NCBI GenBank assembly: GCA_019119165.1
Contig: DWXO01000047.1
Coordinates: forward strand, 1-64,000
Direction: 5' to 3'
Origin: Candidatus Flavonifractor intestinigallinarum
GTDB taxonomy: Bacteria > Bacillota > Clostridia > Oscillospirales > Oscillospiraceae
DNA: 64,000 nt
Part shown: piece after piece, positions 19,789 through 27,975 of the stretch
Layout: the number at the start of each line of letters is the position of its first letter
Position numbering within the stretch: the first letter of the stretch is position 1
Program-made: the position numbers and the translations under genes
The notes under the pieces: generated by a model
Told to the model about the DNA's origin: nothing
Seen by the model: the letters and a program-made list of their open reading frames with translations, nothing else
Database searches by the model: none

Positions 19789-19800
19789 GCGTAAAATAAA

Positions 19801-19850
19801 ACCTTCCCCCCACAGGGGGGAAGGTGGCCCAAAGGGCCGGATGAGGGGTG
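19801..19850. repeat. Family A repeat, copy A3
   Basis: ACCTTCCCCCC-ACA-GGGGGGAAGGT then GGCCCAAAGGGCCGGATGAGGGG, the archetype of the family, directly downstream of the acetyltransferase gene. Confidence 0.85.
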
Positions 19851-19871
19851 CTGTGTCAAGGCAGCAGAGTC

Positions 19872-20450
19872 CTACGGGGCAGGCGTTTCCGCAGGATTCT
19901 CAATGGTGCGGATCACCTTGCAGGGATTGCCCACCGCCACCACATTGGGGGGGATGTCGTGGGTGACCACGCTGCCCGCCCCGATCACCGCTCCGCTGCC
20001 GATGGTGACGCCGGGCAGTACCGTCACGTTGCCGCCGATCCACACGTTGTCTCCCACGGTAATGGGTTTGGCAAACTCCAGGCCGCTGTTGCGGGTGGGC
20101 CAATCTACCGGATGACCGGCGGTGTAAAACCCGCAGTTGGGGGCGATGAACACGTTCTCCCCAAAGACCACCGGGGCGCAGTCCAGCACCACCAGGTTGT
20201 AGTTGGCGTAAAAATGCTCCCCCACCGTGATGTTGGAGCCATAGTCGCACTTAAAGCCGTGGTTGATGGTGAGGTGCTCCCCGGTCTTGCCCAGCAGCTC
20301 CTTCAGCAGGGCCAGCCGTTCCTCCTCCGCCCCGGGAGCCAGTCCCTCCAGCTGGTGGCACAGCTGGGCCGCCCGGGTCCGCATGGCCTGCAATTCCGGT
20401 ACTTCGGCGTTGTACAGCTCACCGGCGAGCATCTTTTCCAGTTCCGTCAT
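19872..20450 (-). CDS. Maltose/galactoside O-acetyltransferase-like hexapeptide transferase
   Basis: 192 aa. The N-terminus MTELEKMLAGELYNAEVPELQAMR is the Maa-type cap domain, followed by left-handed beta-helix hexapeptide repeats (GENVFIAPNCGFYTAGHPVD..., GDNVWIGGNVTVLPGVTIGSGAVIGAGSVVTHDIPPNVVAVGNPCKVIR). The histidine in TAGHPVD is the catalytic base of the family. It acetylates sugars from acetyl-CoA; the natural substrate is unknown. The start at 20450 has GGAGG 8 nt upstream, sitting at the end of the ricT terminator's T-run. Confidence 0.88.
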   Translation of the reverse strand: MTELEKMLAGELYNAEVPELQAMRTRAAQLCHQLEGLAPGAEEERLALLKELLGKTGEHLTINHGFKCDYGSNITVGEHFYANYNLVVLDCAPVVFGENVFIAPNCGFYTAGHPVDWPTRNSGLEFAKPITVGDNVWIGGNVTVLPGVTIGSGAVIGAGSVVTHDIPPNVVAVGNPCKVIRTIENPAETPAP

Positions 20451-20463
20451 AGCGCATACCTCC

Positions 20464-20492
20464 AAAAAACGGGCGGCCTTTTGGCCGCCCGT
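20464..20492 (-). terminator. Terminator of ricT
   Basis: Minus strand: ACGGGCGGCC-AAAA-GGCCGCCCGT followed by TTTTTT, starting a few nt after the ricT stop. The acetyltransferase ribosome-binding site follows at once. Confidence 0.85.
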
Positions 20493-20498
20493 CCTGTT

Positions 20499-21767
20499 TT
20501 ATTGGGGATTGGGATTCTGGGGCTTGTCCCCACGGGGACGGCGGTGATACCGGCGGCGTGGCCGCTTCTTCTCCCCGGCGGCATTGGCCTGTCCGCCCTC
20601 GGCGGCAGGCTTTTCAGGGGCGGGCTTCTCCTGGGCCTTGGGCCTGCTCTCAGGCCGGGGCTTGCCCTCTCCCTTGGGGGCCTTGGGCTGGGCGGCCTTC
20701 TGAGGAGGCTTGGCCTCCTCCTTCTTGGCCTGGGCCTGGGGCTGCTGCTGCTCCCCGCCGCTCTTCCGGCGGCGGCTGCGGCTCCGGCGGGGCTCCTGGG
20801 CGGGGGCGCTCTCCTCCTCCACAACCGCGCTCAGCCCCGCCAGGGCGGCGCTGACGCTGCCGGTCAGGGTGCGGGGCTCCTCCACCGGGGTCACCTTCCG
20901 CAGCTTGGCCAGCTCCTGACCGGGGGGCTCCACATAGTCCTCCGGCCGCTTGCCCTTGCCGTTGCGGATCACCCGCAGCTCACAGTTGTGGAAGCACTTG
21001 GGGGTCTCAGGGGCGTTGTCCAGCCGTACCTTCACCGTCTCTTTCAGCAGGTCCACCTGGCATACGTTGCCTGCTCCCTCGGGGGTCTCCACAAAGGACT
21101 CGTTCTTGGGCATCCGGTGGACCGCGTCCTCATAGGCCTCCTGCTCGTATTTCAGGCAGCACATGAGCCGCCCGCAGGTGCCCGAGATCTTGGTGGGGTT
21201 GAGGGACAGGTTCTGGGTCTTGGCCATCTTGATGGACACCGGCTGGAACTCGTCCAGGAAGGAGGCGCAGCACAGGGGCCGGCCGCAGATGCCCAGGCCC
21301 CCCAGCATTTTGGCCTCGTCCCGGACGCCGATCTGCCGCAGCTCGATGCGGGCGTGGAACACGCTGGCCAGGTCCTTCACCAGGGCACGGAAGTCCACCC
21401 GGCCCTCGCTGGTAAAGAAGAAGAGGATCTTGTTGCCCTCGAAGTTGTACTCCACCTCCACCAGCTTCATGTCCAGCCCGTGGGCGGCAATCTTCTCCTG
21501 GCAGATGGTGAAGGCCTTCTTCTCCTTCTCGTGGTTCTTCTCCACCGTCTCCAGGTCCTTGTCGGTGGCGATGCGCACCATGGGGCGGAGAGGCTGCACC
21601 ACCTCTTCATCCTCCACCATGGTGTTGCCCTGGGCGCACTCGCCGTACTCCAGGCCCCGGGAGGTCTCAATGATGACCCCCTGGCCGGGAGAGACCTGCT
21701 GTCCCTGGGGATCGAAATAATATTGCTTGCCCCCGCTTTTAAAGCGGACGCCGATGATCTCGGTCAT
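20499..21767 (-). CDS. ricT: PSP1-domain protein RicT (YaaT)
   Basis: 422 aa. The PSP1 core (residues 1-270) has the cysteine motifs GGLGICGRPLCCASFL and ISGTCGRLMCCLKYE that in Bacillus RicT help hold Fe-S clusters of the Y-complex (RicAFT), which guides RNase Y maturation of operon mRNAs. RNase Y is also encoded in this window (rny, 62.7 kb). The last 120 residues are a low-complexity Arg/Lys/Pro/Gln-rich tail (RRSRSRRRKSGGEQQQ...KKRPRRRYHRRPRG), absent from short family members and probably nucleic-acid binding. The start at 21767 has GGAGGTAATT upstream. Confidence 0.9.
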   Translation of the reverse strand: MTEIIGVRFKSGGKQYYFDPQGQQVSPGQGVIIETSRGLEYGECAQGNTMVEDEEVVQPLRPMVRIATDKDLETVEKNHEKEKKAFTICQEKIAAHGLDMKLVEVEYNFEGNKILFFFTSEGRVDFRALVKDLASVFHARIELRQIGVRDEAKMLGGLGICGRPLCCASFLDEFQPVSIKMAKTQNLSLNPTKISGTCGRLMCCLKYEQEAYEDAVHRMPKNESFVETPEGAGNVCQVDLLKETVKVRLDNAPETPKCFHNCELRVIRNGKGKRPEDYVEPPGQELAKLRKVTPVEEPRTLTGSVSAALAGLSAVVEEESAPAQEPRRSRSRRRKSGGEQQQPQAQAKKEEAKPPQKAAQPKAPKGEGKPRPESRPKAQEKPAPEKPAAEGGQANAAGEKKRPRRRYHRRPRGDKPQNPNPQ

Positions 21768-21784
21768 AATTACCTCCGGTTGTA

Positions 21785-21908
21785 TGAATGAGGAGATAGA
21801 AGTGAGGAGATAGGAGTGATGGTATTTGCCTTCGGCAAATAAGATCATATTGATCCGGCGCAGCCGCATACCATATCTTCTATCTCCTATCTCATAACTC
21901 CTATCTGA
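21785..21908. repeat. Family C repeat, copy C2 (holB-ricT gap)
   Basis: GAGGAGATAGAAGTGAGGAGATAGGAG at one end and CTTCTATCTCCTATCTCATAACTCCTATCT at the other, with the internal hairpin TATTTGCCTTCGGCAAATA and a degenerate second one. The repeat runs into holB and supplies its last codons and stop. Confidence 0.85.
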
Positions 21909-22900
21909 GAAAGCAATTGGGCCAGTCCAGCCCCCAGCCAGCCGGCCATATGGCCCGGGCCCACATAGAAGCCGCAGGCGGTGCGCAGCTGTTCCGTCAG
22001 AGCGGCGGCCCCGGTGAGGGCCTTGGGAGACAGGGCCTTGGCCCCCTGTTCCGCCAGGGTCCGGCGGCGGGGGTCGCTCTCATGAAGGGCCCCGGCGGCG
22101 CATACCAGGCAGTCCCGCACCAGCAGCAAAAACTCATCCAGCAGGGCGTTGAGGGAATCCCGGTCCCACTTGTCCCGCTCCAGTCCGGCGCAGAACTCCA
22201 GCAGGGCCAGCTCGTCCTTGGCGCAGAACCGCTCCAGCAGGGCAGCCGCCCCCTCCAGGGCGCGGCCGTCGGCGGCCCTGCCCTCCAGCTGGTCCACCGC
22301 ACGGCCCAGAATGCCCTCGCACCGGGCGGCGGCGTTGGAGATCTCCGCCGGGGAGCGGTCGGGATATCGGGCGGACAGCCAGGTCTCCGCCTCCTGCACC
22401 GTCACCGGGGAGAGGGTGAGTACCTCGCACCGGGAGCGCACCGTGGACAGCAGGGCGGCGGCGTTGTCGGTAAGCAGAAGGAAGGCGGCATAGGCCGGTC
22501 CCTCCTCCAGCAGCTTGAGCAGGGCGTTCTGGCTGGGGTCCTTCATGTTCTGGGCCCCCTCCAGAATGTACACCTTTCGGGGCGCCTCGTTGGGCTTGAT
22601 GTAGGCGTCGTTGCGGATGGCCCGGATGCGGGCCACGTTGAGCTCGTCCCCCTCACCTCCGGCGCGGATCACGTCGGGGTGGATGTGGCCCAGGGCCTTT
22701 TTACAGCCTGAGCAGGCCATACAGGGGACCTCCCCCCCGCCGGTACACACCAGGGCAGCGGAGAGCAGGCCGGCCAGGGTGCGCTTGCCCGACCCCGCCG
22801 GCCCGCTGATGATATAGGCGTGGGACAGCCCCCGCCGGGCGGTCTCCAGAGAGAGCTGCCGCTTGAGAGGGGTGTTGCCCGCCAATAAGGACAGGTCCAT
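21887..22900 (-). CDS. holB: DNA polymerase III subunit delta prime
   Basis: 337 aa, a clamp-loader AAA+ subunit. The P-loop region is SGPAGSGKRTLAG, the zinc module CMACSGCKKALGHIHPDV, and the SRC motif TVRSRCEV; TPLKRQLSLETARRGLSHAYIISG is the typical N-terminus. The start at 22900 is 1 nt from the darA stop. The final residues QIGVMR and the stop codon are encoded by a family C repeat, so the native C-terminus may have been altered slightly. Confidence 0.9.
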   Translation of the reverse strand: MDLSLLAGNTPLKRQLSLETARRGLSHAYIISGPAGSGKRTLAGLLSAALVCTGGGEVPCMACSGCKKALGHIHPDVIRAGGEGDELNVARIRAIRNDAYIKPNEAPRKVYILEGAQNMKDPSQNALLKLLEEGPAYAAFLLLTDNAAALLSTVRSRCEVLTLSPVTVQEAETWLSARYPDRSPAEISNAAARCEGILGRAVDQLEGRAADGRALEGAAALLERFCAKDELALLEFCAGLERDKWDRDSLNALLDEFLLLVRDCLVCAAGALHESDPRRRTLAEQGAKALSPKALTGAAALTEQLRTACGFYVGPGHMAGWLGAGLAQLLSQIGVMR

Positions 22901-22901
22901 C

Positions 22902-23225
22902 TTATACCCGCTCGAACCGCTCGATATCCACCACAAAGATGGTGGCGCCGCCAACCACCACCTCCACGGGCATACTGGGGTAGTAGCCGTAGCTCATCTC
23001 GGTGGTGGTGGGGATCATCTGCTTGCGGGAGTGGGAGTGCTCCTTGATGATGTCAATGACGTTCTGCACCTTCTCCTCATCCACGCCGATGAGGATGGTC
23101 ACGTTGCCCGCCATGAGAAAGCCGCCGGTGGTGGCCAGCTTGGTGGACGAAAAGCCCTTCTTGGTCAGGGCCTGGGTGACGGTGTTGGCGTCGTCGTGAT
23201 TGATGATAGCCAGAACCAGTTTCAT
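22902..23225 (-). CDS. darA: Cyclic-di-AMP receptor DarA (PstA/YaaQ)
   Basis: 107-aa PII-like protein, MKLVLAIINHDDANTVTQALTKKGFSSTKLATTGGFLMAGNVTILIGVDEEKV, with the family motif TTGGFLMAGN that lines the cyclic-di-AMP pocket. It lies directly before holB, as yaaQ does in Bacillus. GCAGGAGGGAT precedes the ATG. It is a cytosolic signal-receiver with unknown downstream partner. Confidence 0.92.
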   Translation of the reverse strand: MKLVLAIINHDDANTVTQALTKKGFSSTKLATTGGFLMAGNVTILIGVDEEKVQNVIDIIKEHSHSRKQMIPTTTEMSYGYYPSMPVEVVVGGATIFVVDIERFERV

Positions 23226-23276
23226 GGGTATCCCTCCTGCTTAAAGATGCCGGAAGTCCGGCGCTGGGGCCGCGTT

Positions 23277-24590
23277 TCACAGGACGGCCACAGAAACATC
23301 TTCCAGTGTATTATAACCTATTTGTTTCAAATATGCGATACTTTTTTTGTCCACACGCTCCCCCGGCGCGATGACGGGAACCCCTGGGGGATAAGGGGCC
23401 ACTTGGCAGGCGGCCACCTGTCCCTCCGCCTGTTCCAGAGGGAGGCTTTTACGGGGTGCAAAGAGGGCCTGCCGGGGGGTGAGGGCCATCTCCGGCGGGA
23501 CGGTTGGGGCGGGATAGCCGGGACAGGGCCCCAGCGCCACCTGCCTCAGGGCCTCCTCCAGCCTTGCAAAGTCCGACCGGCTGTCAGCGCAGGTGGGGAT
23601 CAGCACCACATGGCCCCCGTCGGCCATTTCGGGCCATACATTCTGTGCCTCCAGAGCTTCCTGGGCGGCGTAGCCGTCGGGGGCGCACAGGACCAGCCGG
23701 GTGGGGTCCAGAGGGGCGTCCTGTTCCGTGAGGGCGGGGAAGCGTTCCCGCAGCCGGGCCACCTCCTCCGCCGTCCGGCGGTAGGCTTTCGTCCCTCCCT
23801 CCAGCATATGGGCCCGGCACAGGTCCAGTGCGGCCATCATGGGATAGGAGGGACTGGAGGAGCCGTAAATGCTGGCCGCCCGCCGCAGGTCGGCGTGGGA
23901 GAAGGCGCCGTTTGAGAAGAGCAGGGCGCTCTGCCCCGGTGCCGGGAGGGTCTTGTGGGCGGAGGCCACCAGCAAGTCGGCCTCGGACAGCCCATAGTCC
24001 CCCAAAAAGGGCAGATGGGCCCCGTGGGCCCCGTCCACCACCAGCACGCCCCCATGGCGGTGCATCACTTCTGCAAGAGCGGGCAGGTCGGACAGCACGC
24101 CGTAATAAGTAGGAGAGGTGATGCACAGGGCCTTGATCTCCGGGTGAGCGGTCAGCTGTTCCTCCACCCGTTCCGGGGAAATAGGCCCGGTCACCCCGGC
24201 CCGGGCCAGCCAGGGCCGGTCCAGATACACCGGCTTTAAGTCCAGCAGGGCCAGGGCGTTGTAGGCCGAGCGGTGGCTCCCCCGGTCCAGCAGCACCGTG
24301 TCCCCCGGCTGGCAGGCCAGGGTGAGGGCGGCCAGCACCCCCTGGGTGGAGCCGCCGGTGAGAAAGAGACAGCTGTCCATGCGGAACAGTTCCGCCCACA
24401 GCGCCTGTGCCTCACCGATGGCCCCGCCCCCCTCAAACAGGTTGCCGGTGGGGGGCAGCTCGGTGAAGTCGATGGCGGCCAGGTTGTCCAGCCCCGGCAG
24501 GGGCTTGCCCTTGTGGCCGGGCATATGGAGCCGCAGGGGATTTTGAGCCGCGAAGGCAGTCAGAGCGTCATACAGCGGTGTGTTTTCCAC
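23277..24590 (-). CDS. Orn/Lys/Arg decarboxylase-like PLP enzyme (YaaO type)
   Basis: 437 aa, fold-type I PLP enzyme. MPGHKGKPLPGL near the N-terminus, GGSTQGVLAALTLA, VVDGAHGAHLPFLG and the PLP-lysine motif ASAHKTLPAPGQSALL are characteristic of the short Orn/Lys/Arg decarboxylase group. B. subtilis yaaO sits in the same neighbourhood (near holB and yaaQ), although tmk, found there, is missing here. Substrate unproven. The start is GTG 24590 with AAAGGAGGGAAATTCT upstream; the longer ORF is an artefact of a family A repeat. Confidence 0.85.
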   Translation of the reverse strand: MENTPLYDALTAFAAQNPLRLHMPGHKGKPLPGLDNLAAIDFTELPPTGNLFEGGGAIGEAQALWAELFRMDSCLFLTGGSTQGVLAALTLACQPGDTVLLDRGSHRSAYNALALLDLKPVYLDRPWLARAGVTGPISPERVEEQLTAHPEIKALCITSPTYYGVLSDLPALAEVMHRHGGVLVVDGAHGAHLPFLGDYGLSEADLLVASAHKTLPAPGQSALLFSNGAFSHADLRRAASIYGSSSPSYPMMAALDLCRAHMLEGGTKAYRRTAEEVARLRERFPALTEQDAPLDPTRLVLCAPDGYAAQEALEAQNVWPEMADGGHVVLIPTCADSRSDFARLEEALRQVALGPCPGYPAPTVPPEMALTPRQALFAPRKSLPLEQAEGQVAACQVAPYPPGVPVIAPGERVDKKSIAYLKQIGYNTLEDVSVAVL

Positions 24591-24640
24591 AGAATTTCCC
24601 TCCTTTGTGGAGAAAAGTAAGGTATGGCTTATCTGCCGGG

Positions 24641-24799
24641 CCCCCCTCATCAGTCTCGCTGCGCTCGACAGCTTCCCCCCAGTGGGGGGAAGCTCCATAC
24701 AAACCTTCCCCCCTCAGGGGGGTCGGACTGTCCGGTGGACAGTCCGATCAAAAGAACCCTTCCTAAACCCGTGGTGGCCCGCAGGGCCGGATGAGGGGG
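24641..24799. repeat. Family A repeat, copy A4, interrupted by a second palindrome
   Basis: Starts with CCCCCTCATCAGTCTCGCTGCGCTCGACAGCTTCCCCCC..GGGGGGAAGCT, then CCTTCCCCCCTCAGGGGGG, and ends GGCCCGCAGGGCCGGATGAGGGGG. Between the last two parts about 50 nt are inserted, including the perfect hairpin TCGGACTGTCC-GGT-GGACAGTCCGA (24723-24747). Confidence 0.8.
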
Positions 24800-24821
24800 T
24801 GTGCGTCAGGGATACCCTGCC

Positions 24822-25838
24822 TTACAGAGCTCCCTCGATCCAGGCGGAACCGGCCACCGTGTCTCCCAGATAGAACACCGCCAGCTGGCCTGGGGTGGGT
24901 GCCCGAGCGGGGGCCTTCATCTCAATGCGTACCCCGTTTTCGTGGGGATAGAGTACGCCCTCCGCCTGGGTGCGGGAGTGGCGCAGGCGGACGGTGACCT
25001 CCAGAGGCTCCGTCAGCCCCTCCACCCCGATCCAGTTGGGGGCGGAGCCAAACACGGTGGACTTGCCCAAATCGGAGCCGTCGGACAGCACCACCTCGCG
25101 GGTAGCGGGCCGCAGGGCGGTGACGAAGTACCGGTGGGGGCCGGACACCCCCAGCCCTCTCCCCTGGCCCAGGGTGTAGTGGTGGACCCCCTTGTGGCGG
25201 CCCAGCACCTTGCCCTCTTTGTCCACAAAATTGCCCTCCGGTGTGGAAAACCCACGGCGGTCCAGCCAGGCGGCGTAATCCCCGTCGGGGATGAAGCAGA
25301 TCTCCATGGAGTCCGGCTTGTCCGCCACGGGAATGCCAAAGCTGCGGGCCAGCTGCCGAACCTCCGTCTTTTCGTAATTTCCAAGGGGAAAAATCACTCT
25401 CTGTAATTGTTCTCTGGTCAATCGGGCCAGCATATAGGACTGGTCGTTGGCGGGTTTGCCTTTTTTCAGCACCCCGTTTTCCACATTGGCGTAGTGTCCG
25501 GTGGAAACATAGCGGGCCCCGATTTTGTCGGCCAGCCGGAACAGGGCGGGAAATTTCACCGTGGGGTTGCACAGGGCGCAGGGCAGGGGCGTGCGGCCGC
25601 TCTGATAGGCGGCGGCAAAGGGAGTACACACCTGGTCCTCCAGATCGGCCCGGATGTCGGCCACCTCAAAGGGGATGGACAGGCGCTGGGCCACGGCGGC
25701 GGCATCGGCCGCCCCGGTGCCCCCCAGGCCGATGTCCAGATAGAGGCCGGTGACGGCAAAGCCCTGCTCCTTCAGCAGGGTGGCCGCCACGGCGGAGTCT
25801 ACCCCGCCGGACAGGCCCAGTACCACAGAGTTTTGCAT
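24822..25838 (-). CDS. mnmA: tRNA-specific 2-thiouridylase MnmA
   Basis: 338 aa; makes the 2-thio group of U34 in tRNA-Lys, Glu and Gln. The PP-loop is LSGGVDSAVAATLL, the first catalytic cysteine is in PLPCALCNPTVKF and the second in SMEICFIPDGDY. The start at 25838 has GGTGG 8 nt upstream. It lies just downstream of mnmG, with a family C repeat between them; both products modify the same wobble uridine. Confidence 0.93.
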   Translation of the reverse strand: MQNSVVLGLSGGVDSAVAATLLKEQGFAVTGLYLDIGLGGTGAADAAAVAQRLSIPFEVADIRADLEDQVCTPFAAAYQSGRTPLPCALCNPTVKFPALFRLADKIGARYVSTGHYANVENGVLKKGKPANDQSYMLARLTREQLQRVIFPLGNYEKTEVRQLARSFGIPVADKPDSMEICFIPDGDYAAWLDRRGFSTPEGNFVDKEGKVLGRHKGVHHYTLGQGRGLGVSGPHRYFVTALRPATREVVLSDGSDLGKSTVFGSAPNWIGVEGLTEPLEVTVRLRHSRTQAEGVLYPHENGVRIEMKAPARAPTPGQLAVFYLGDTVAGSAWIEGAL

Positions 25839-25852
25839 ATGAAACACCACCA

Positions 25853-25979
25853 GATGAGAGATAGGAGATAGAAGATAGGAGATAGAAGATAGGGTAGTTG
25901 CCGCAGGCGAATGATTTTAATTTGTCCGGCTGCGCCGGACACCACAACTCCTATCTCCTATCTCATCACTCCTAACTAT
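25853..25979. repeat. Family C repeat, copy C3 (mnmG-mnmA gap)
   Basis: AGATAGGAGATAGAAGATAGGAGATAG at one end, CTCCTATCTCCTATCTCATCACTCCTAAC at the other, with internal hairpins TTGCCGCAGGCGAA and GTCCGGCTGCGCCGGAC. It reaches the mnmG stop codon. Confidence 0.85.
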
Positions 25980-27784
25980 TTTTCCAGCATTACCATCAGC
26001 ACGGCAACATCCGCCGGGCTGACGCCGGAAATGCGGGAGGCCTGGCCCAGGTTCAAAGGCCGGATCTGGTCCAGCTTCTGCCGGGCCTCCAGCCGCAGGC
26101 CCTCCATGGACAGGTAGTCCAGGTCGGCGGGCAGGGGCCTGTCCTCCATCTTGCGCTGCTCGGCCACCTGCCGCAGCTGCAGGTCGATGTACCCCTGATA
26201 TTTTACCGAGATTTCCACCGCCTCAGTCACTTCTGTGGATAACTCCGGCCGGTTTGGGTCCACGGCAGCCAGGCTGTCATAGGTGTTTTCCGGCCGGCGC
26301 AGCAGGTCCACCAGACGGCCCTCCGCCGTGCCGTTGTGGGTGAGGCGTTTGATCTCACGGTCCACGGCGGCGTATTTCTCCTCCACCGCCGCCAATCTTT
26401 CATCGCTCACCAGCCCGATAGCGTGGCCGATGGGGCACAGCCGCCGGTCGGCGTTGTCCTGTCGGTGGAGCAGCCGGTACTCGGTGCGGGAGGTCATCAT
26501 CCGGTAGGGCTCGTTGGTGCCCTTGGTCACCAGATCGTCGATGAGCACCCCGATGTACCCCTGGTCCCGCCGGAGGATCAGGGGGTCCCGGCCCAAAAGC
26601 TTCAACGCGGCGTTCACACCAGCCACGAAGCCCTGGACGGCGGCCTCCTCATAGCCGGAGGAGCCGTTGAACTGGCCCGCGCCGTAGAGGCCCCTCACCT
26701 TCTTGTGTTCCAGGGTGGGCAGCAGCTCGGTGGGGTCCACGCAGTCGTACTCGATGGCATAGGCGGGACGGGTCATTTCGGCGTGCTCCAGGCCGGGGAT
26801 GGTATGGAGCATTTGAATCTGTACCTCCTCCGGCAGCGAGGAGGAAAAGCCCTGGAGGTACAGCTCCTCCGTGTTCAGCCCCATGGGCTCCAAAAAGAGC
26901 TGGTGCCGCTCCTTGTCGGGAAAGCGGACGATTTTGGTCTCAATGGAGGGGCAGTATCGGGGGCCAACGCCCTCGATGGTGCCGTCGTACAGGGGGGAGC
27001 GGTCCAGATTGGCCCGGATGATGGCGTGGGTCTGCTGATTGGTGTAGGTCAGCCAGCAGATGGCCCTGTTTTCCGGGGGAATTTTGGTCTCAAAGGAGAA
27101 GGGGACCACCTGCTCGTCCCCCGGCTGGACCTCCAGCTGGGAGAAGTCCACGCTGCGGGCGTGGATGCGGGGGGGCGTGCCCGTCTTGAACCGGCGGAGG
27201 GTGACTCCCAGCCCTTTCAGGCTGTCGGTAAGGGGCAGGGCGGCGGCCAGGCCGTCGGGGCCGGAGTCCCTCGTCACCTCGCCGATGATGGTGCGGCCCC
27301 CCAGGAAGGTGCCCGAGGCCACCACTACCGCACGGACCTTGTATTCTGCGCCGTAAACCGTGCGCACGCCGGACACATGGCCGTTTTCCGTTAAAATGTC
27401 GGTGACCTCCGCCTGCTTGACCCACAGGTTGTCCTGGTTTTCCAGGGTGTGCTTCATGACCTCCTGGTACCGGCGGCGGTCGGCCTGGGCCCGGAGGGAC
27501 CACACCGCCGGGCCTTTGCCCCGGTTGAGCAGCCGGTACTGGATGCAGGCTTGGTCGGCAGCTCTGGCCATCTCCCCGCCCAGGGCGTCCAGCTCCCGGA
27601 TCAGGTGGCCCTTGCCGGTGCCGCCGATGGCCGGGTTGCAGGGCATATTGCCCACCGCGTCCAGATTGACGGTAAAGCACAGGGTACGGAGGCCCAGCCG
27701 GGCGGCGGCCAGGGCGGCCTCAATGCCCGCGTGGCCCGCGCCGATCACAGCAATATCAAAGGTTCCAGCGTCGTATGTTTGCAT
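25976..27784 (-). CDS. mnmG: tRNA uridine 5-carboxymethylaminomethyl modification enzyme MnmG
   Basis: 602-aa FAD-dependent enzyme that with MnmE installs the cmnm5 group on U34. The FAD-binding [17 protein letters not shown] is at the N-terminus; [25 protein letters not shown] and [16 protein letters not shown] are family signatures, and the C-terminal helical domain contains [17 protein letters not shown]. It is usually encoded after mnmE beside khpB; here it is on the opposite strand and paired with mnmA. The initiator ATG is at 27784. Confidence 0.95.
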   Translation of the reverse strand: MQTYDAGTFDIAVIGAGHAGIEAALAAARLGLRTLCFTVNLDAVGNMPCNPAIGGTGKGHLIRELDALGGEMARAADQACIQYRLLNRGKGPAVWSLRAQADRRRYQEVMKHTLENQDNLWVKQAEVTDILTENGHVSGVRTVYGAEYKVRAVVVASGTFLGGRTIIGEVTRDSGPDGLAAALPLTDSLKGLGVTLRRFKTGTPPRIHARSVDFSQLEVQPGDEQVVPFSFETKIPPENRAICWLTYTNQQTHAIIRANLDRSPLYDGTIEGVGPRYCPSIETKIVRFPDKERHQLFLEPMGLNTEELYLQGFSSSLPEEVQIQMLHTIPGLEHAEMTRPAYAIEYDCVDPTELLPTLEHKKVRGLYGAGQFNGSSGYEEAAVQGFVAGVNAALKLLGRDPLILRRDQGYIGVLIDDLVTKGTNEPYRMMTSRTEYRLLHRQDNADRRLCPIGHAIGLVSDERLAAVEEKYAAVDREIKRLTHNGTAEGRLVDLLRRPENTYDSLAAVDPNRPELSTEVTEAVEISVKYQGYIDLQLRQVAEQRKMEDRPLPADLDYLSMEGLRLEARQKLDQIRPLNLGQASRISGVSPADVAVLMVMLEK

Positions 27785-27833
27785 GGTAGTTTCTCACCTG
27801 ATCCGTGGGGCCACGGCCCCGGAGTGATGTATT

Positions 27834-27959
27834 TGTAGGGGCGGGCACCCCAGGGTGGCCTCTCTTGCCCCTTTGGGGCAATTCACCTTCTGCCCACACC
27901 CGCCCGTGTACCGTGGACTGAGGACTGCCGATGGGCCGATGTGGGCATCGGCCCCTACA
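27834..27959. repeat. Family B repeat region, copy B4
   Basis: GTAGGGGCGGGCACCCCAGGGTGGCC at one end and GGGCCGATG-TGGG-CATCGGCCCCTAC at the other, in the lipid kinase-mnmG gap. The second unit is identical to B1 over 25 nt. Confidence 0.75.
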
Positions 27960-27975
27960 GTAAAAGAGACAGGCA

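Noticed and set aside
26234-26242. Perfect DnaA box TGTGGATAA inside mnmG, and single TTTTCCACA boxes in mnmA and at the YaaO-like start
   Set aside because: Isolated single boxes inside coding sequence are expected by chance and show no clustering.
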